Counted from the stretch's first letter, positions 1 to 7,717 are shown. The stretch: DNA of 36,741 bases from JACJXF01 sp964349045 (GCA_964349045.1 CAYGFI010000028.1:1-36741), one strand, 5' to 3'. The notes: generated by a model not told the origin, from the sequence alone. Made by a program: numbers and translations.

Positions 1-54
1 CCTCAACCTCAACCTCAACCTCAACCTCAACCTCAACCTCAACCTCAACCTCAA
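1..54. repeat. (CCTCAA)9 hexanucleotide tandem array
   Basis: Nine perfect copies of the hexamer CCTCAA run from the window edge to position 54, so the array may continue outside the window. It lies 22 bp before the start of the first lipoprotein gene. The same hexamer recurs at 1018-1041 (four copies) and inside a coding region at 6043-6072. Confidence 0.95.
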
Positions 55-76
55 CTTAACCCATAACAGTAATCAA

Positions 77-952
77 ATGAAAAACATTCTATTTCTCCCA
101 ATTCTTGCAGGTCTCTTTTTAATCGCCTGCACCGGCAAACCCGGTAACAGGACTACAGCAGATTCGGTAACCGGATATGAATTAAAGGAAATCTGGACAA
201 CAGATACCGTTCTCAAAACTCCCGAATCTGTTTTATACGACGAAGCCCGGGATGTGCTTTATGTTGCAAATATGAATCTTAATCCAGCCGAAAAGGATGC
301 GAAGGGATTTATTTCCCGTCTCAGCGCTACCGGTGAAGTTCTGGACCTTGAATGGATAAAGGGAATTAAAGAGCCCAAAGGGATGGGCGTATTCAGGAAT
401 CTATTGTATGTCACCGCCGTAACCGACCTGGTAATCATTGACCTGGATGAGGCTAAAGTCATTCAGACCATTCCCGTGGAAGGCGCAGTCTTTTTGAACG
501 ACCTTGCGATAGACGCAACCGGGCTGGTCTATTTCACTGATTCCCGTGCAGGGAAAATTCATATTTATAAAGATGGTAAAGTCAGCGAATGGATTACGGG
601 ACTTACCTCCCCCAATGGTCTGTATGCTGAAGAGTCAAGAATTCTCCTGGCCACTTCTTCTTTCAATTCCGTCGATCCGGCAACAGGTACAGTAACCATG
701 TTAACCGATAGCATAGGTCACGGCGATGGTATAGAATTTACCGGGATCGCAGGTTATTATCTTGTTTCTGATTGGTCGGGGGAGGTTTTCCTTATTAATC
801 CGGATCATTCAAAAACGTCACTCCTCCAAACCCGGGACCAGAAGAAGAACACAGCCGATATAGGATATATCGCGGAGAGTAATACTCTGCTTGTTCCAAC
901 GTTTTTCGATAACAGGGTGGTGGCGTATGAGTTGGTGGGGAAAAGTGAATGA
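77..952 (+). CDS. SMP-30/gluconolactonase-like beta-propeller lipoprotein
   Basis: The 291-residue protein begins with a lipoprotein signal peptide: a hydrophobic stretch followed by the lipobox LIAC, with the lipidated Cys at residue 18. It should therefore be anchored in the membrane, facing the periplasm or surface. The rest is a series of short beta-rich repeats of the type seen in SMP-30/gluconolactonase/NHL propellers, with segments such as DVLYVANMN, EPKGMGVF, LNDLAIDATGLVYFTDS and SPNGLYAEE. The last of these groups is typical of the metal- or ligand-binding loops in this fold. The substrate is unknown. No enzyme-defining residue set could be confirmed by eye, so a lactonase activity is only a possibility. 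The stop codon lies within the first unit of an 8-bp tandem array. No operon partner is visible: the next gene starts 102 bp downstream behind repeats. Confidence 0.75.
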   Translation: MKNILFLPILAGLFLIACTGKPGNRTTADSVTGYELKEIWTTDTVLKTPESVLYDEARDVLYVANMNLNPAEKDAKGFISRLSATGEVLDLEWIKGIKEPKGMGVFRNLLYVTAVTDLVIIDLDEAKVIQTIPVEGAVFLNDLAIDATGLVYFTDSRAGKIHIYKDGKVSEWITGLTSPNGLYAEESRILLATSSFNSVDPATGTVTMLTDSIGHGDGIEFTGIAGYYLVSDWSGEVFLINPDHSKTSLLQTRDQKKNTADIGYIAESNTLLVPTFFDNRVVAYELVGKSE

Positions 953-1002
953 GTAAATTAGTAAATGAGTGAATGAGTGAATGAGTGAATGAGTGAATGA
1001 GA
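944..1002. repeat. 8-bp GAGTGAAT tandem array overlapping a stop codon
   Basis: Units of GAGTGAAT, with some variants (GTAAATTA, GTAAATGA) near the left end, repeat head to tail. The array begins in the last codons of the upstream lipoprotein gene, so its TGA stop is part of a repeat unit. The units contain TGA and TAG-like stops in several frames. Confidence 0.9.
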
Positions 1003-1017
1003 AAATATTTCCCTAAA

Positions 1018-1041
1018 CCTCAACCTCAACCTCAACCTCAA
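1018..1041. repeat. (CCTCAA)4 hexanucleotide array
   Basis: Four perfect CCTCAA copies, preceded by a degenerate CCTAAA, sit 13 bp before the ATG of the EEP-family gene. This is the same unit as at 1-54, which also sits just before a gene start. Confidence 0.9.
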
Positions 1042-1054
1042 ACTCCTATTTCCA

Positions 1055-1897
1055 ATGAAACGAACACTTTATTCAATTGTTTTTGCTTTTCTTTTACTGA
1101 TAACTTCTGATTCTGGCATTGCCCAGCAAATCAACGTTCTCAGCTATAATATCCGTTATGCCTCTTTCAATAACGATGCAGAGAACTGGGATAATCGCAA
1201 GGAAGGTGTTATTTCTATCCTTAGAGGGCATGATTTTATTGGTTTACAGGAGGTTTTACCTGTTCAGATGGATCAAATCAGTAAGAATCTGGAGAATGAA
1301 TACGAGTATTTTTTTCGTACCCGGGAAGCGGATCCGGGCATAGGGGAAGGCTGCTCGCTCTTGTTTAACAAAACCCGCTGGGAGGTAATAAAATCAGGTC
1401 ATTTATGGTTATCCGATACACCTGAAATCCCCGGATCCAACACCTGGGGAGCGGCATTTAGTCGTATGGTTACATTCGGATTCTTTCGTGATATAATTTC
1501 GGGGGATTCCATCCTTGTCGTTAATACCCATTTCGATCATGTATCCCAGTCCGCCAGGGAGAAAAGTATAGAATTTATCCTCGGGAAGTTTAAAAAAGAT
1601 ATTAATGAAATGCCGGTAATTATAATGGGCGATTTGAATGTTACTCCGGATAATACGGTCTATCATAAGATTCTTTCCATTAAATCCCTTACAGATTCTT
1701 ACAGTAAAAAACATCCAAAGGAAACCCATAAAGGGGCAACCTTTCATGGATGGAGTGAAGAAACCCCGGTCAATCGTATCGATTATATTTTTTGTTCACC
1801 TTTATTGAAAGTTAAATCCAGCCGGGTTTTGCATGATCAATTTAAAGGGATGTTTCCTTCAGATCATTTCCCCGTGAATTCTATCTTTATATTTTAA
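1055..1897 (+). CDS. secreted endonuclease/exonuclease/phosphatase (EEP) family protein
   Basis: The 280-residue protein has a Sec signal peptide (about residues 1-24, ending near GIAQQ) and then one complete EEP fold. Family motifs are all present: SYNIRY (Asn32), GLQEV (Glu66, metal ligand), NTHFDH (His159), MGDLN (Asp193, Asn195), RIDYIF (Asp243) and SDHFPV (Asp270-His271, the catalytic pair). Members of this family hydrolyse phosphodiester or phosphomonoester bonds in nucleic acids, inositol phosphates or phospholipids. Secreted Bacteroidota members are usually of unknown substrate, so none is assigned here. The gene is convergent with nrfA, with 10 bp between the stops. Confidence 0.88.
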   Translation: MKRTLYSIVFAFLLLITSDSGIAQQINVLSYNIRYASFNNDAENWDNRKEGVISILRGHDFIGLQEVLPVQMDQISKNLENEYEYFFRTREADPGIGEGCSLLFNKTRWEVIKSGHLWLSDTPEIPGSNTWGAAFSRMVTFGFFRDIISGDSILVVNTHFDHVSQSAREKSIEFILGKFKKDINEMPVIIMGDLNVTPDNTVYHKILSIKSLTDSYSKKHPKETHKGATFHGWSEETPVNRIDYIFCSPLLKVKSSRVLHDQFKGMFPSDHFPVNSIFIF

Positions 1898-1907
1898 ATT
1901 TTCTGTT

Positions 1908-3425
1908 CTAATTCTGAAGTTTAACAGGGTAGTTTTTCTCTCTTTCCTCACCTTGTTTGATCCAAACGGGAATAATCTGCTCAATGAAGATTTTCTTATC
2001 GCTGTTCAGCTGCTTCATATCCAAACCAATATATGACTGGGCTTTTGCTTTAGAGTTGATATCCGGATAGGGAACCTCCCCTGAGAAACCAAGTCCGGCA
2101 AGCGTACGTACCAGCTTTATTCTTGCTTCCTGTGCACGTGTAATCCCGGTACTGATAATCCTCGACGATTCAACAGGTGAATGAATTGATGAACCATGAC
2201 TTGCAGCCACGTAATCCCATCTCCATTGCGCATGACGGATCAGCATCAGAATCTCGTTCATTTGTGTTTCAGTGGCTCCAAGGTCCCAGGCTTTTTTAGC
2301 CTCAACATGTGCCCTTACCAGAATCTCTTCCAGCACATTTCTGTTTTCAATGATTTTGTCCTGCCTGCTGTAAACATCACCGACCAGTTGTGAGGTTTCT
2401 TCCCTGTGGCAGACCTGGCATGATGCCGATATGTTATTCAGTGGACTCTGAATATGATGATTGGTGAATTTTTGTCCTCCTTCGCTTATATAGGGCATAT
2501 GACAGTCGGCACAAGAAACACCCCTGGTGGCATGAACTCCTGTTAAATACATCTCGTAATCAGGGTGCTGGGCTTTTAGCATGGGAGCCTTGCTTAAGGC
2601 ATGTGTCCAGTCAGTGAAACCAATATTATCATAATAAGTTTCCATCGCATCTGCTGTCATCCCGTCATCCCAGGGAAATTTAAGATAAGCAACCCCATCA
2701 ACTATTTTTTTGTTGAAATAATATTCTACATGGCACTGTGCACATACGAGTGAACGCATTTCCTGATGGGAAACTTTATTTATATCGCGACCCATTTTTT
2801 CAAATGCCTCCAGTAAAGCAGGCCTGCTGATTCTGAGATTCATCGTTTTAGCATCATGGCAATCGGCACATCCTATTCCATTCATTACTTCGACACCCTT
2901 GGTTTCCCAACTTCCCTTATAAAAATCTGCCACACTGGTTTCGGCCATTATTCTTGGTACATCCGGACTTTTACATGCCCAGCAGGTATTAGGTTGCGGA
3001 CTGTTCTCGCCTTCCAGAGGAGCGCCGGTGCGAAGCGTATTCCGGATATCATCAACGGCATAATAATGACCACGTCCCTGCTTATAATCTTTTGAAAATG
3101 AATAACCAGCCCATAATACAACCAGCCTGGGATCTTCTTCCAGCATATCTCTTGTTGCGGCTCCATTGTATTTACTTTTAAATATGGTATCAGATGTTTT
3201 CTGGTATGTCTGGTATTCACGCGGGAAATTTTTCCCCCATACTGCATTTCTTGGCTCATATTGTCCGTACTCAACTTTGGGTGTGTAGGCAAATAAAGCC
3301 TCCGTACGTCTTTCTGTAATTGATGAAGCCAGCAGTCCTAATAGAAAAACCAGTCCCATGGTAAAAATAAAAAGAACCCAGCCAAGCCAGGGTCTTTTTT
3401 TTATATTTTCGTTTAATGGTCTCAT
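1908..3425 (-). CDS. nrfA: cytochrome c nitrite reductase, catalytic subunit
   Basis: This is the pentaheme ammonia-forming nitrite reductase, which reduces nitrite to ammonium with six electrons in the periplasm. The 505-residue length fits the family. Five haem-binding motifs are seen: CWACK at residues 148-152, the lysine-ligated active-site haem that defines NrfA, then CADCH (186), CAQCH (228), CADCH (305) and CQVCH (336). An N-terminal hydrophobic segment (residues 14-34) serves as uncleaved anchor or signal. EYYF after the third motif and the His of GVHATRG (about 298) are likely active-site Tyr and His. The gene follows nrfH by 18 bp on the same strand, so the two form the nrfHA operon typical of Bacteroidota and epsilon/delta-type systems. 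No nearby regulator or maturation gene was seen. Confidence 0.97.
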   Translation of the reverse strand: MRPLNENIKKRPWLGWVLFIFTMGLVFLLGLLASSITERRTEALFAYTPKVEYGQYEPRNAVWGKNFPREYQTYQKTSDTIFKSKYNGAATRDMLEEDPRLVVLWAGYSFSKDYKQGRGHYYAVDDIRNTLRTGAPLEGENSPQPNTCWACKSPDVPRIMAETSVADFYKGSWETKGVEVMNGIGCADCHDAKTMNLRISRPALLEAFEKMGRDINKVSHQEMRSLVCAQCHVEYYFNKKIVDGVAYLKFPWDDGMTADAMETYYDNIGFTDWTHALSKAPMLKAQHPDYEMYLTGVHATRGVSCADCHMPYISEGGQKFTNHHIQSPLNNISASCQVCHREETSQLVGDVYSRQDKIIENRNVLEEILVRAHVEAKKAWDLGATETQMNEILMLIRHAQWRWDYVAASHGSSIHSPVESSRIISTGITRAQEARIKLVRTLAGLGFSGEVPYPDINSKAKAQSYIGLDMKQLNSDKKIFIEQIIPVWIKQGEEREKNYPVKLQN

Positions 3426-3443
3426 GGTATTTGTTTTTTGAGT

Positions 3444-4034
3444 TTATTTTATATCATTATTTGTTTTCATCCAGTCAGGAACCGGGCTCTCAGGCAATGG
3501 AACGCGGGCGTTTGGTGTGCTTGACAAGCTGTTTACTCTTCCGTGAGGGGTCTCCCTATGACAATCCCAGCATTTTCTGTCTTGCCTGAAATGATTGATA
3601 TCAGTTGAATACCTGGCAATTTTCGCATCATAAATCAACTCTTGATGACAACGGATGCAGTTCTCATGGACAACTTCTCTTCCCGCGTTTTTAATAAAAA
3701 TAACCTGTGGTTCAGCACGTAAAGTAAATATAGTAGCATGTCTCAGCCCATCTTTCGCTTTGAAATAATATTTATTAAATACGTTATTATGCGGAACATG
3801 ACAATCGTTACAATTGGTAGCAGTTTTATGCGAACTGTGACTCCAGGTGGCATATTGTGGAGTCATGATATGGCAATTCACACAGGTTTTCGGATTGTCT
3901 GACAAATAGGAAGGGGCGTTGGAAATATAGAACAGGTAAAGAAAAAGGCCGAAAAATATTGCAAGAGCAACTATTACAGGTACAATCCATTTTTCAGGTG
4001 GAACAAAATTCTGAATCAGGTTTTTCAGTGGCAT
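3444..4034 (-). CDS. nrfH: cytochrome c nitrite reductase, membrane quinol-oxidising subunit
   Basis: NrfH is the small NapC/NirT-type tetrahaem protein that takes electrons from menaquinol and passes them to NrfA. The 196-residue protein has one N-terminal membrane helix (about residues 17-38) and four CxxCH motifs: CVNCH (51), CNDCH (75), CIRCH (126) and CWDCH (155). The Met in CVNCHIM is the expected unusual axial ligand of haem 1. I start it at the ATG complementary to 4032-4034; an in-frame TTG two codons upstream is possible but unnecessary. The 185 bp upstream hold no promoter I can defend. Confidence 0.95.
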   Translation of the reverse strand: MPLKNLIQNFVPPEKWIVPVIVALAIFFGLFLYLFYISNAPSYLSDNPKTCVNCHIMTPQYATWSHSSHKTATNCNDCHVPHNNVFNKYYFKAKDGLRHATIFTLRAEPQVIFIKNAGREVVHENCIRCHQELIYDAKIARYSTDINHFRQDRKCWDCHRETPHGRVNSLSSTPNARVPLPESPVPDWMKTNNDIK

Positions 4035-4219
4035 CTGCAAAGTTTAAAAAGTAAAATTAAACAATAAGGTCGAAATAGTAAAAATCCCCAATTGTCATAT
4101 CTGAAAGTTTTCACGAAAATCAGGATTTCAGAACGATTATTAATAAAAGAAAGAAAAGGTGAAGATTTTAATAAAACGGGGAAAAGAATTTCTTATACCC
4201 GTAATCACGACATTCAGAC

Positions 4220-4768
4220 TCAAAAAACAAAAGGTATAAACATCTTACTCCGTTTCATGTAATATTTATATTCGTCGCCAAAAAACTGAATACATTCCTT
4301 TTCATCAATTTTTGATGTTATATACAGGAAGATTGTTGAAAGTACAGCAAAAATAAAATTCATAAGAGACGGATTTTTAAAATAGATCCCCCAGGTCAGA
4401 TATATCAGTGAGGCATAAAGAGGATGCCTGATATATCGAAAGATACCCGTTTCAATCAGCCTTGTAGTTTTTTCAAAATGAAAAAGCGCTTCGTCATTTC
4501 TGTTTGATGATTGCTTCCCGAGTTTTATCATCAGGATCAGACCGGCTATTGCCAGGTAAACAGATAGGATCAGAAAAAACCATGAAAAAATCTGATTTAC
4601 CGAAAAGGGTTCGTCAAACCAGAAAGTATAGTTGCCGGCAAAGAGCCAGATGATGCATTCCCAGCCGAAGAACCGGTAAAACCCATGACTTTTTATTGTA
4701 AACAAGGACCTCCATGAATAATATACGGATGGAAGGCTTAAGATTCCGAATAGTAATAATTTTTCCAT
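4220..4768 (-). CDS. ICMT/PEMT-family integral membrane methyltransferase-like protein
   Basis: The 182-residue protein is mostly membrane helices. It carries the signature of the isoprenylcysteine carboxyl methyltransferase / phospholipid methyltransferase superfamily near its C-terminus: GIFRYIRHPLYAS, followed about 45 residues later by DEKECIQFFGDEYKYY, which supplies the conserved acidic and Tyr residues. These proteins use S-adenosylmethionine to methylate lipids or other small membrane substrates. The bacterial substrate is usually unknown and cannot be told here. It lies 4 bp after the DUF190 gene and is probably the last gene of the crcB transcript, though a functional link with fluoride export is not evident. 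Confidence 0.8.
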   Translation of the reverse strand: MEKLLLFGILSLPSVYYSWRSLFTIKSHGFYRFFGWECIIWLFAGNYTFWFDEPFSVNQIFSWFFLILSVYLAIAGLILMIKLGKQSSNRNDEALFHFEKTTRLIETGIFRYIRHPLYASLIYLTWGIYFKNPSLMNFIFAVLSTIFLYITSKIDEKECIQFFGDEYKYYMKRSKMFIPFVF

Positions 4769-4772
4769 TTTT

Positions 4773-5123
4773 CTATTTTCCCCCGGACTTATACATCACA
4801 ACTTGTGCATGTTCAACCGAAACCATGATCCCCTTCTTAACCTTTTCGAGGTAAGGTTTAATTACTTTGAAGAACTTATTGATTTTTTCTTCCTCGTCAA
4901 TGATTTCTATTATCATGGGTAGTTTTTCAGAAACTGACCAGAAGCGGGTGGAAGTCACAGCTGAGCTGGCGCCAAACCCCATCACTCCTTTTAATACTGT
5001 AGCGCCGGCCATTTTATTCCGTTTGGCTAAAAAGACAAGGGTTTCATATAATGGAGCGTTTTTGAATTTATCTGTTGAACTGAGATAAATGCGCATAATC
5101 CGGGTTTTGGATTGCATGTCCAT
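4773..5123 (-). CDS. DUF190 family protein (CrcB-associated)
   Basis: This 116-residue soluble protein matches DUF190, a PII-like alpha/beta fold often encoded beside crcB. Visible family features are LRIYLSS-like (here MRIYLSSTDKF), the PLYETLVFLAKR helix, GATVLKGVMGFG and KLPMIIEIIDEEEKI. The expected start is one of three closely spaced ATGs: codon 1, codon 3 or the Met before RIYLSS. The first lies 2 bp after the crcB stop, which suggests translational coupling. By analogy with PII proteins it may regulate the channel, but that is inference from fold and neighbourhood. Confidence 0.85.
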   Translation of the reverse strand: MDMQSKTRIMRIYLSSTDKFKNAPLYETLVFLAKRNKMAGATVLKGVMGFGASSAVTSTRFWSVSEKLPMIIEIIDEEEKINKFFKVIKPYLEKVKKGIMVSVEHAQVVMYKSGGK

Positions 5124-5125
5124 AA

Positions 5126-5503
5126 TCAGATAATTTTAGTTAAGGCATTACCAAGAAAGGTTGCGGCAAGACCCAGAAATACGCTGAGCCCTGTATATAA
5201 AAGAAAATATAAAAATGCACCGTCTCTCAGAAGTGTCAGATTCTCGCTGGCAAAACTGGAGAAGGTTGTAAATCCGCCACAGAATCCAACTGTCAGGAAT
5301 ATCCTCCATTCCTCGCTCATCAGGCTGCCGCGTTCCGACATACCATAAAATACTCCTATCAGAAAACATCCGATAATATTAACTGTCATTGTACCGAATG
5401 GGAAAGAAGAGAGGAAATTTTCCGTTATGTAGCGTGCACCCAGGAAGCGGGCCACGGTGCCAATAAATCCACCTGTTCCTACCAGAAGAATTAATTTGAA
5501 CAT
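5126..5503 (-). CDS. crcB: fluoride ion channel/exporter CrcB (Fluc)
   Basis: CrcB/Fluc proteins are dual-topology dimeric fluoride channels that relieve cytoplasmic fluoride toxicity. The 125-residue protein has four predicted membrane helices and the key motifs GGFIGTVAR (11-19), GTMTVNIIGCFLIG (37-50, with the conserved Asn42) and GFCGGFTTFSSF (73-84, the sodium-site and phenylalanine-box region). One full-length copy is present, consistent with a homodimer. It heads a three-gene minus-strand cluster with DUF190 and an ICMT-like gene. I looked for the fluoride riboswitch in the 113 bp upstream and saw none. That stretch instead contains a 7-bp tandem repeat. Confidence 0.95.
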   Translation of the reverse strand: MFKLILLVGTGGFIGTVARFLGARYITENFLSSFPFGTMTVNIIGCFLIGVFYGMSERGSLMSEEWRIFLTVGFCGGFTTFSSFASENLTLLRDGAFLYFLLYTGLSVFLGLAATFLGNALTKII

Positions 5504-5550
5504 ACTTTAAGCCGTTATTTCGGATTATAAAAGTAGTGATTATGAAGGGA

Positions 5551-5575
5551 ATTCTAAATTCTAAATTCTAAATTT
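5551..5575. repeat. 7-bp ATTCTAA tandem repeat
   Basis: Three head-to-tail copies of ATTCTAA plus a partial fourth lie in the divergent gap between crcB and the downstream methyltransferase gene. Confidence 0.85.
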
Positions 5576-5616
5576 ACTTGTCTAAATTGCAGCTTTGTAT
5601 AAAAACTTATCAATAA

Positions 5617-6582
5617 ATGATCCTATCAGAATATATCAATCTTGTTACTCCCGGTAAATGGGATGATTATGAGCTTATTGACACCGGCGACTTTCAAAAG
5701 CTCGAAAGGTTCGGTAAATATATACTTTCACGTCCGGAGCCTCAGGCTGTCTGGGCAAAAGTACTTTCCGCTGCTGAATGGGAAAAAATGTCACATGCAG
5801 TCTACACCCGGCGTAAGGGATCTGCTGTTACCTTATTGGACGACGAAAAGGGAGAATGGAAGCTAAAGCCGGGAATGCAGGAACAATGGATGATCGAATA
5901 TAACGGGATTCAGCCTGCATTAAAATTCAGGCTTGGACTCACATCCTTCAAGCATATCGGTATCTTTCCTGAACAGGCCGCCAATTGGGATTATATCTCC
6001 GGGTCCCTTAAGGAATTTGCAACGCCTCCTCACCACACTCAACCTCAACATCAACCTCAACCTCAACCTCAAATCCTCAACCTCTTCGCCTATACCGGTG
6101 GAGCCTCTCTTGCCGCAAGCGCTGCCGGTGCAAAAGTTACGCATGTTGATTCTGTAAAACAGGTAATTAACTGGGCAGCGGAGAATTCACGTTTAAGTGA
6201 TCTGGGTAATATCCGCTGGATTATCGATGACGCGATGAAATTTGTTCAAAGGGAAGTCAGGAGAGGCAGTGTTTACCAGGGAATTATTCTTGACCCGCCT
6301 GCATATGGAAGAGGTCCGGAAGGTGAAAAATGGATTTTGGAAGATAATATCCGTGAAATGGTAAAGGCTTGCCTGGACCTGCTGGATAAGCAAAAAGGAT
6401 TTTTTCTGCTGAATCTTTATTCTGTGGGTTTTTCAGCGGTTATTGCCGAAAGCATTGTAAATTCTATGTTTACTGAACTTGAAAATCCTGAGACCGGGGA
6501 ATTATATCTCACAGATAAAGGAGGCAGAAGGTTACCGCTGGGAGTGTTTTATCGGTTTAAAACAAATCGTAAACCGAGTTGA
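5617..6582 (+). CDS. class I SAM-dependent methyltransferase (RlmI-like), with repeat-encoded PQ insert
   Basis: The 321-residue protein is a Rossmann methyltransferase resembling the catalytic half of RlmI-type rRNA m5C methyltransferases. Motif I is LNLFAYTGGAS (about 154-164), the acidic ribose-binding residue is in THVDS (178), and motif IV is ILDPPAYGRG (224-233). The N-terminal half includes FRLGLTSFKHIGIFPEQAANWD, which is conserved in this group. No PUA domain and no catalytic Cys after motif IV are evident, so substrate and even target atom are uncertain. Residues 142-152 read QPQHQPQPQPQ and are encoded by a CCTCAA array immediately before motif I. The 3' end overlaps the convergent PepSY-like gene by 26 bp. 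Confidence 0.85.
   Translation: MILSEYINLVTPGKWDDYELIDTGDFQKLERFGKYILSRPEPQAVWAKVLSAAEWEKMSHAVYTRRKGSAVTLLDDEKGEWKLKPGMQEQWMIEYNGIQPALKFRLGLTSFKHIGIFPEQAANWDYISGSLKEFATPPHHTQPQHQPQPQPQILNLFAYTGGASLAASAAGAKVTHVDSVKQVINWAAENSRLSDLGNIRWIIDDAMKFVQREVRRGSVYQGIILDPPAYGRGPEGEKWILEDNIREMVKACLDLLDKQKGFFLLNLYSVGFSAVIAESIVNSMFTELENPETGELYLTDKGGRRLPLGVFYRFKTNRKPS
6043..6072. repeat. in-frame CCTCAA array inside methyltransferase gene
   Basis: Five hexamer units (four CCTCAA and one CATCAA variant) sit in frame and encode alternating Pro/His and Gln. They abut native codons for I-L-N-L, whose own DNA contains CCTCAACCT, a possible seed for the expansion. Because 6 is a multiple of 3, gain or loss of units keeps the frame. 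Confidence 0.92.
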
Positions 6583-7021
6583 AACCTCGTTTTTCGATGA
6601 TTTCACCGGAAGGATTTGTGAAATAAATCTGGCGATTCATTTCTTTATCGCGGATAACAAACTCGAATAAGATTCCTTCGGGTTTTTCTATACGAATAGA
6701 ACTCATGATTTCACCCAGGTCAGACAGTTTACCGGTGATGTCTTTACCAATCTCTACAAGACTTTGATTGATTCTTGTATCAATCCAGGCAGAATTCTTA
6801 TCGAAACGACAAATAATTTCTTTTCCATGGTAAACAAAAATGGATTCAAAATATTTGCCTTCAATGTGCCACTCTACTGCTGCAGCCTCTTTGAACCTCA
6901 GGTTAAAGGCAAGTTGAACATTTTCGGGAGGCATGCTGCTGCTACCGGTTAATATCGTCTTAAATAAATCTTTCACTCTCAAGAAAATTTTAATTAAGAC
7001 GAATTCAACAAAAAAGGTCAC
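6557..7021 (-). CDS. PepSY-like (putative beta-lactamase-inhibitor-like) protein coupled to sigma factor
   Basis: The 154-residue protein starts at GTG, six bases after a strong AGGAG ribosome site that overlaps the end of the sigma gene; only 3 bp separate the sigma stop from this start. From about residue 32 it follows the PepSY-like pattern common in Bacteroidota: NVQLAFNLRFKEAAAVEW, then YFESIFVYHGKEIICRFD, then AWIDT. Most such proteins are exported, but here the N-terminus (FFVEFVLIKIFLRVKDLF) is a hydrophobic/basic helix without a clear cleavage site. It may be cytoplasmic or membrane associated. Position directly after an ECF sigma gene is where an anti-sigma factor is often found, so a regulatory partner role is possible but unproven. 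Confidence 0.65.
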   Translation of the reverse strand: MTFFVEFVLIKIFLRVKDLFKTILTGSSSMPPENVQLAFNLRFKEAAAVEWHIEGKYFESIFVYHGKEIICRFDKNSAWIDTRINQSLVEIGKDITGKLSDLGEIMSSIRIEKPEGILFEFVIRDKEMNRQIYFTNPSGEIIEKRGFNSVYDLF

Positions 7022-7024
7022 TTT

Positions 7025-7597
7025 TTACTCCTCAATAGGATATAAGCTTTTGTATAAATACATTACCCTTGCTTTTGCACGTTTTATTCTCATTTTGGCT
7101 GCACTTTCTGAAATTCTGAAAGTTGACATGACAAGCTTAAGAGGAATATTATCCTGATACTTCATCAGTAACAGGGCTTTTTCTTCCGGGTGGATCATCT
7201 CCATAATTTTCAATAATCTCTCATACCTGATTCCGGTAGTATCAGTTTCATATATCTCATCGATAGTTTCCGGGAGTTCATTGCTCCGGTTCCATTCGGG
7301 ATAGTTTAGTTTTTTCCGGTGTCTAAGGTATTCGATACAGTGATTATAGGTAATCGCGTACAACCAGGAAGAAAATGAAGCTATCCCTTTGTATCCGGAA
7401 AGTTTTTCGTAGACTTTGGAGAATATTTCCTGTTTAATCTCAACGGCAAGATCCTGGTCTTTAAGAATAGAATAACACTTATCGAGGACTTTTCTTTCAT
7501 AACGGGAGTATAAAATCCTGAACTGATCCTTTTTCCCCTGAAGAATATTCCTGATTATTTCCTCATCTCTAAGCTTATTTTCAGAGATTATCCGCAT
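7025..7597 (-). CDS. ECF-type sigma-70 family RNA polymerase sigma factor
   Basis: The 190-residue protein has the two-domain layout of an ECF sigma factor. Region 2 spans about residues 22-95, with FRILYSRYERKVLDKCYSIL, DLAVEIKQEIFSKVYEKL and FSSWLYAITYNHCIEYLRH. Region 4 is at about 130-180, with MIHPEEKALLLMKYQDNI and a helix-turn-helix RISESAAKMRIKRAKARV. It directs RNA polymerase to a small promoter set. The gene is divergent from the lipoprotein/L,D-transpeptidase genes, whose upstream region carries an ECF-like promoter, so that cluster is its best target. It is translationally coupled to a PepSY-like gene rather than to a recognisable transmembrane anti-sigma factor. Confidence 0.92.
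   Translation of the reverse strand: MRIISENKLRDEEIIRNILQGKKDQFRILYSRYERKVLDKCYSILKDQDLAVEIKQEIFSKVYEKLSGYKGIASFSSWLYAITYNHCIEYLRHRKKLNYPEWNRSNELPETIDEIYETDTTGIRYERLLKIMEMIHPEEKALLLMKYQDNIPLKLVMSTFRISESAAKMRIKRAKARVMYLYKSLYPIEE
7028..7033 (-). promoter_or_regulatory. strong Shine-Dalgarno site for the GTG-started PepSY-like gene
   Basis: GAGGAG on the minus strand lies in the final codons of the sigma gene and six bases before the GTG. Strong sites of this kind are uncommon in Bacteroidota, and it decides the GTG start. Confidence 0.7.
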
Positions 7598-7614
7598 GCG
7601 ATTTTACTTTCTTT

Positions 7615-7622
7615 CAAATATA
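7615..7622 (-). promoter_or_regulatory. TAnnTTTG-type -7 element upstream of the ECF sigma gene
   Basis: TATATTTG on the minus strand is a perfect match to the Bacteroidota -7 consensus TAnnTTTG, 17 bp before the sigma ATG. No convincing -33 TTG was seen at the usual distance, so this is a partial promoter call. Confidence 0.35.
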
Positions 7623-7717
7623 ATGAGATTAAACGTTTTTTTTAACTATATTGTGATGAATAATTTCTGAAAGTCATTACTGAACCTTTAAAAGAATTAA
7701 AAAAAAATAAAAAATTC

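Noticed and set aside
1..54. Telomere-like or replicon-end repeat
   Set aside because: The same hexamer occurs inside the window next to and within ordinary genes; it is a dispersed simple repeat cut by the window edge.
4035..4045. AAACTTTG on the minus strand as a promoter for nrfH
   Set aside because: It resembles TAnnTTTG with a TTG 16 bases away, but lies only a few bases before the start codon, leaving no room for a transcription start outside the gene.
5504..5616. Fluoride riboswitch upstream of crcB
   Set aside because: The conserved core expected of the crcB RNA motif is not present on the minus strand here.
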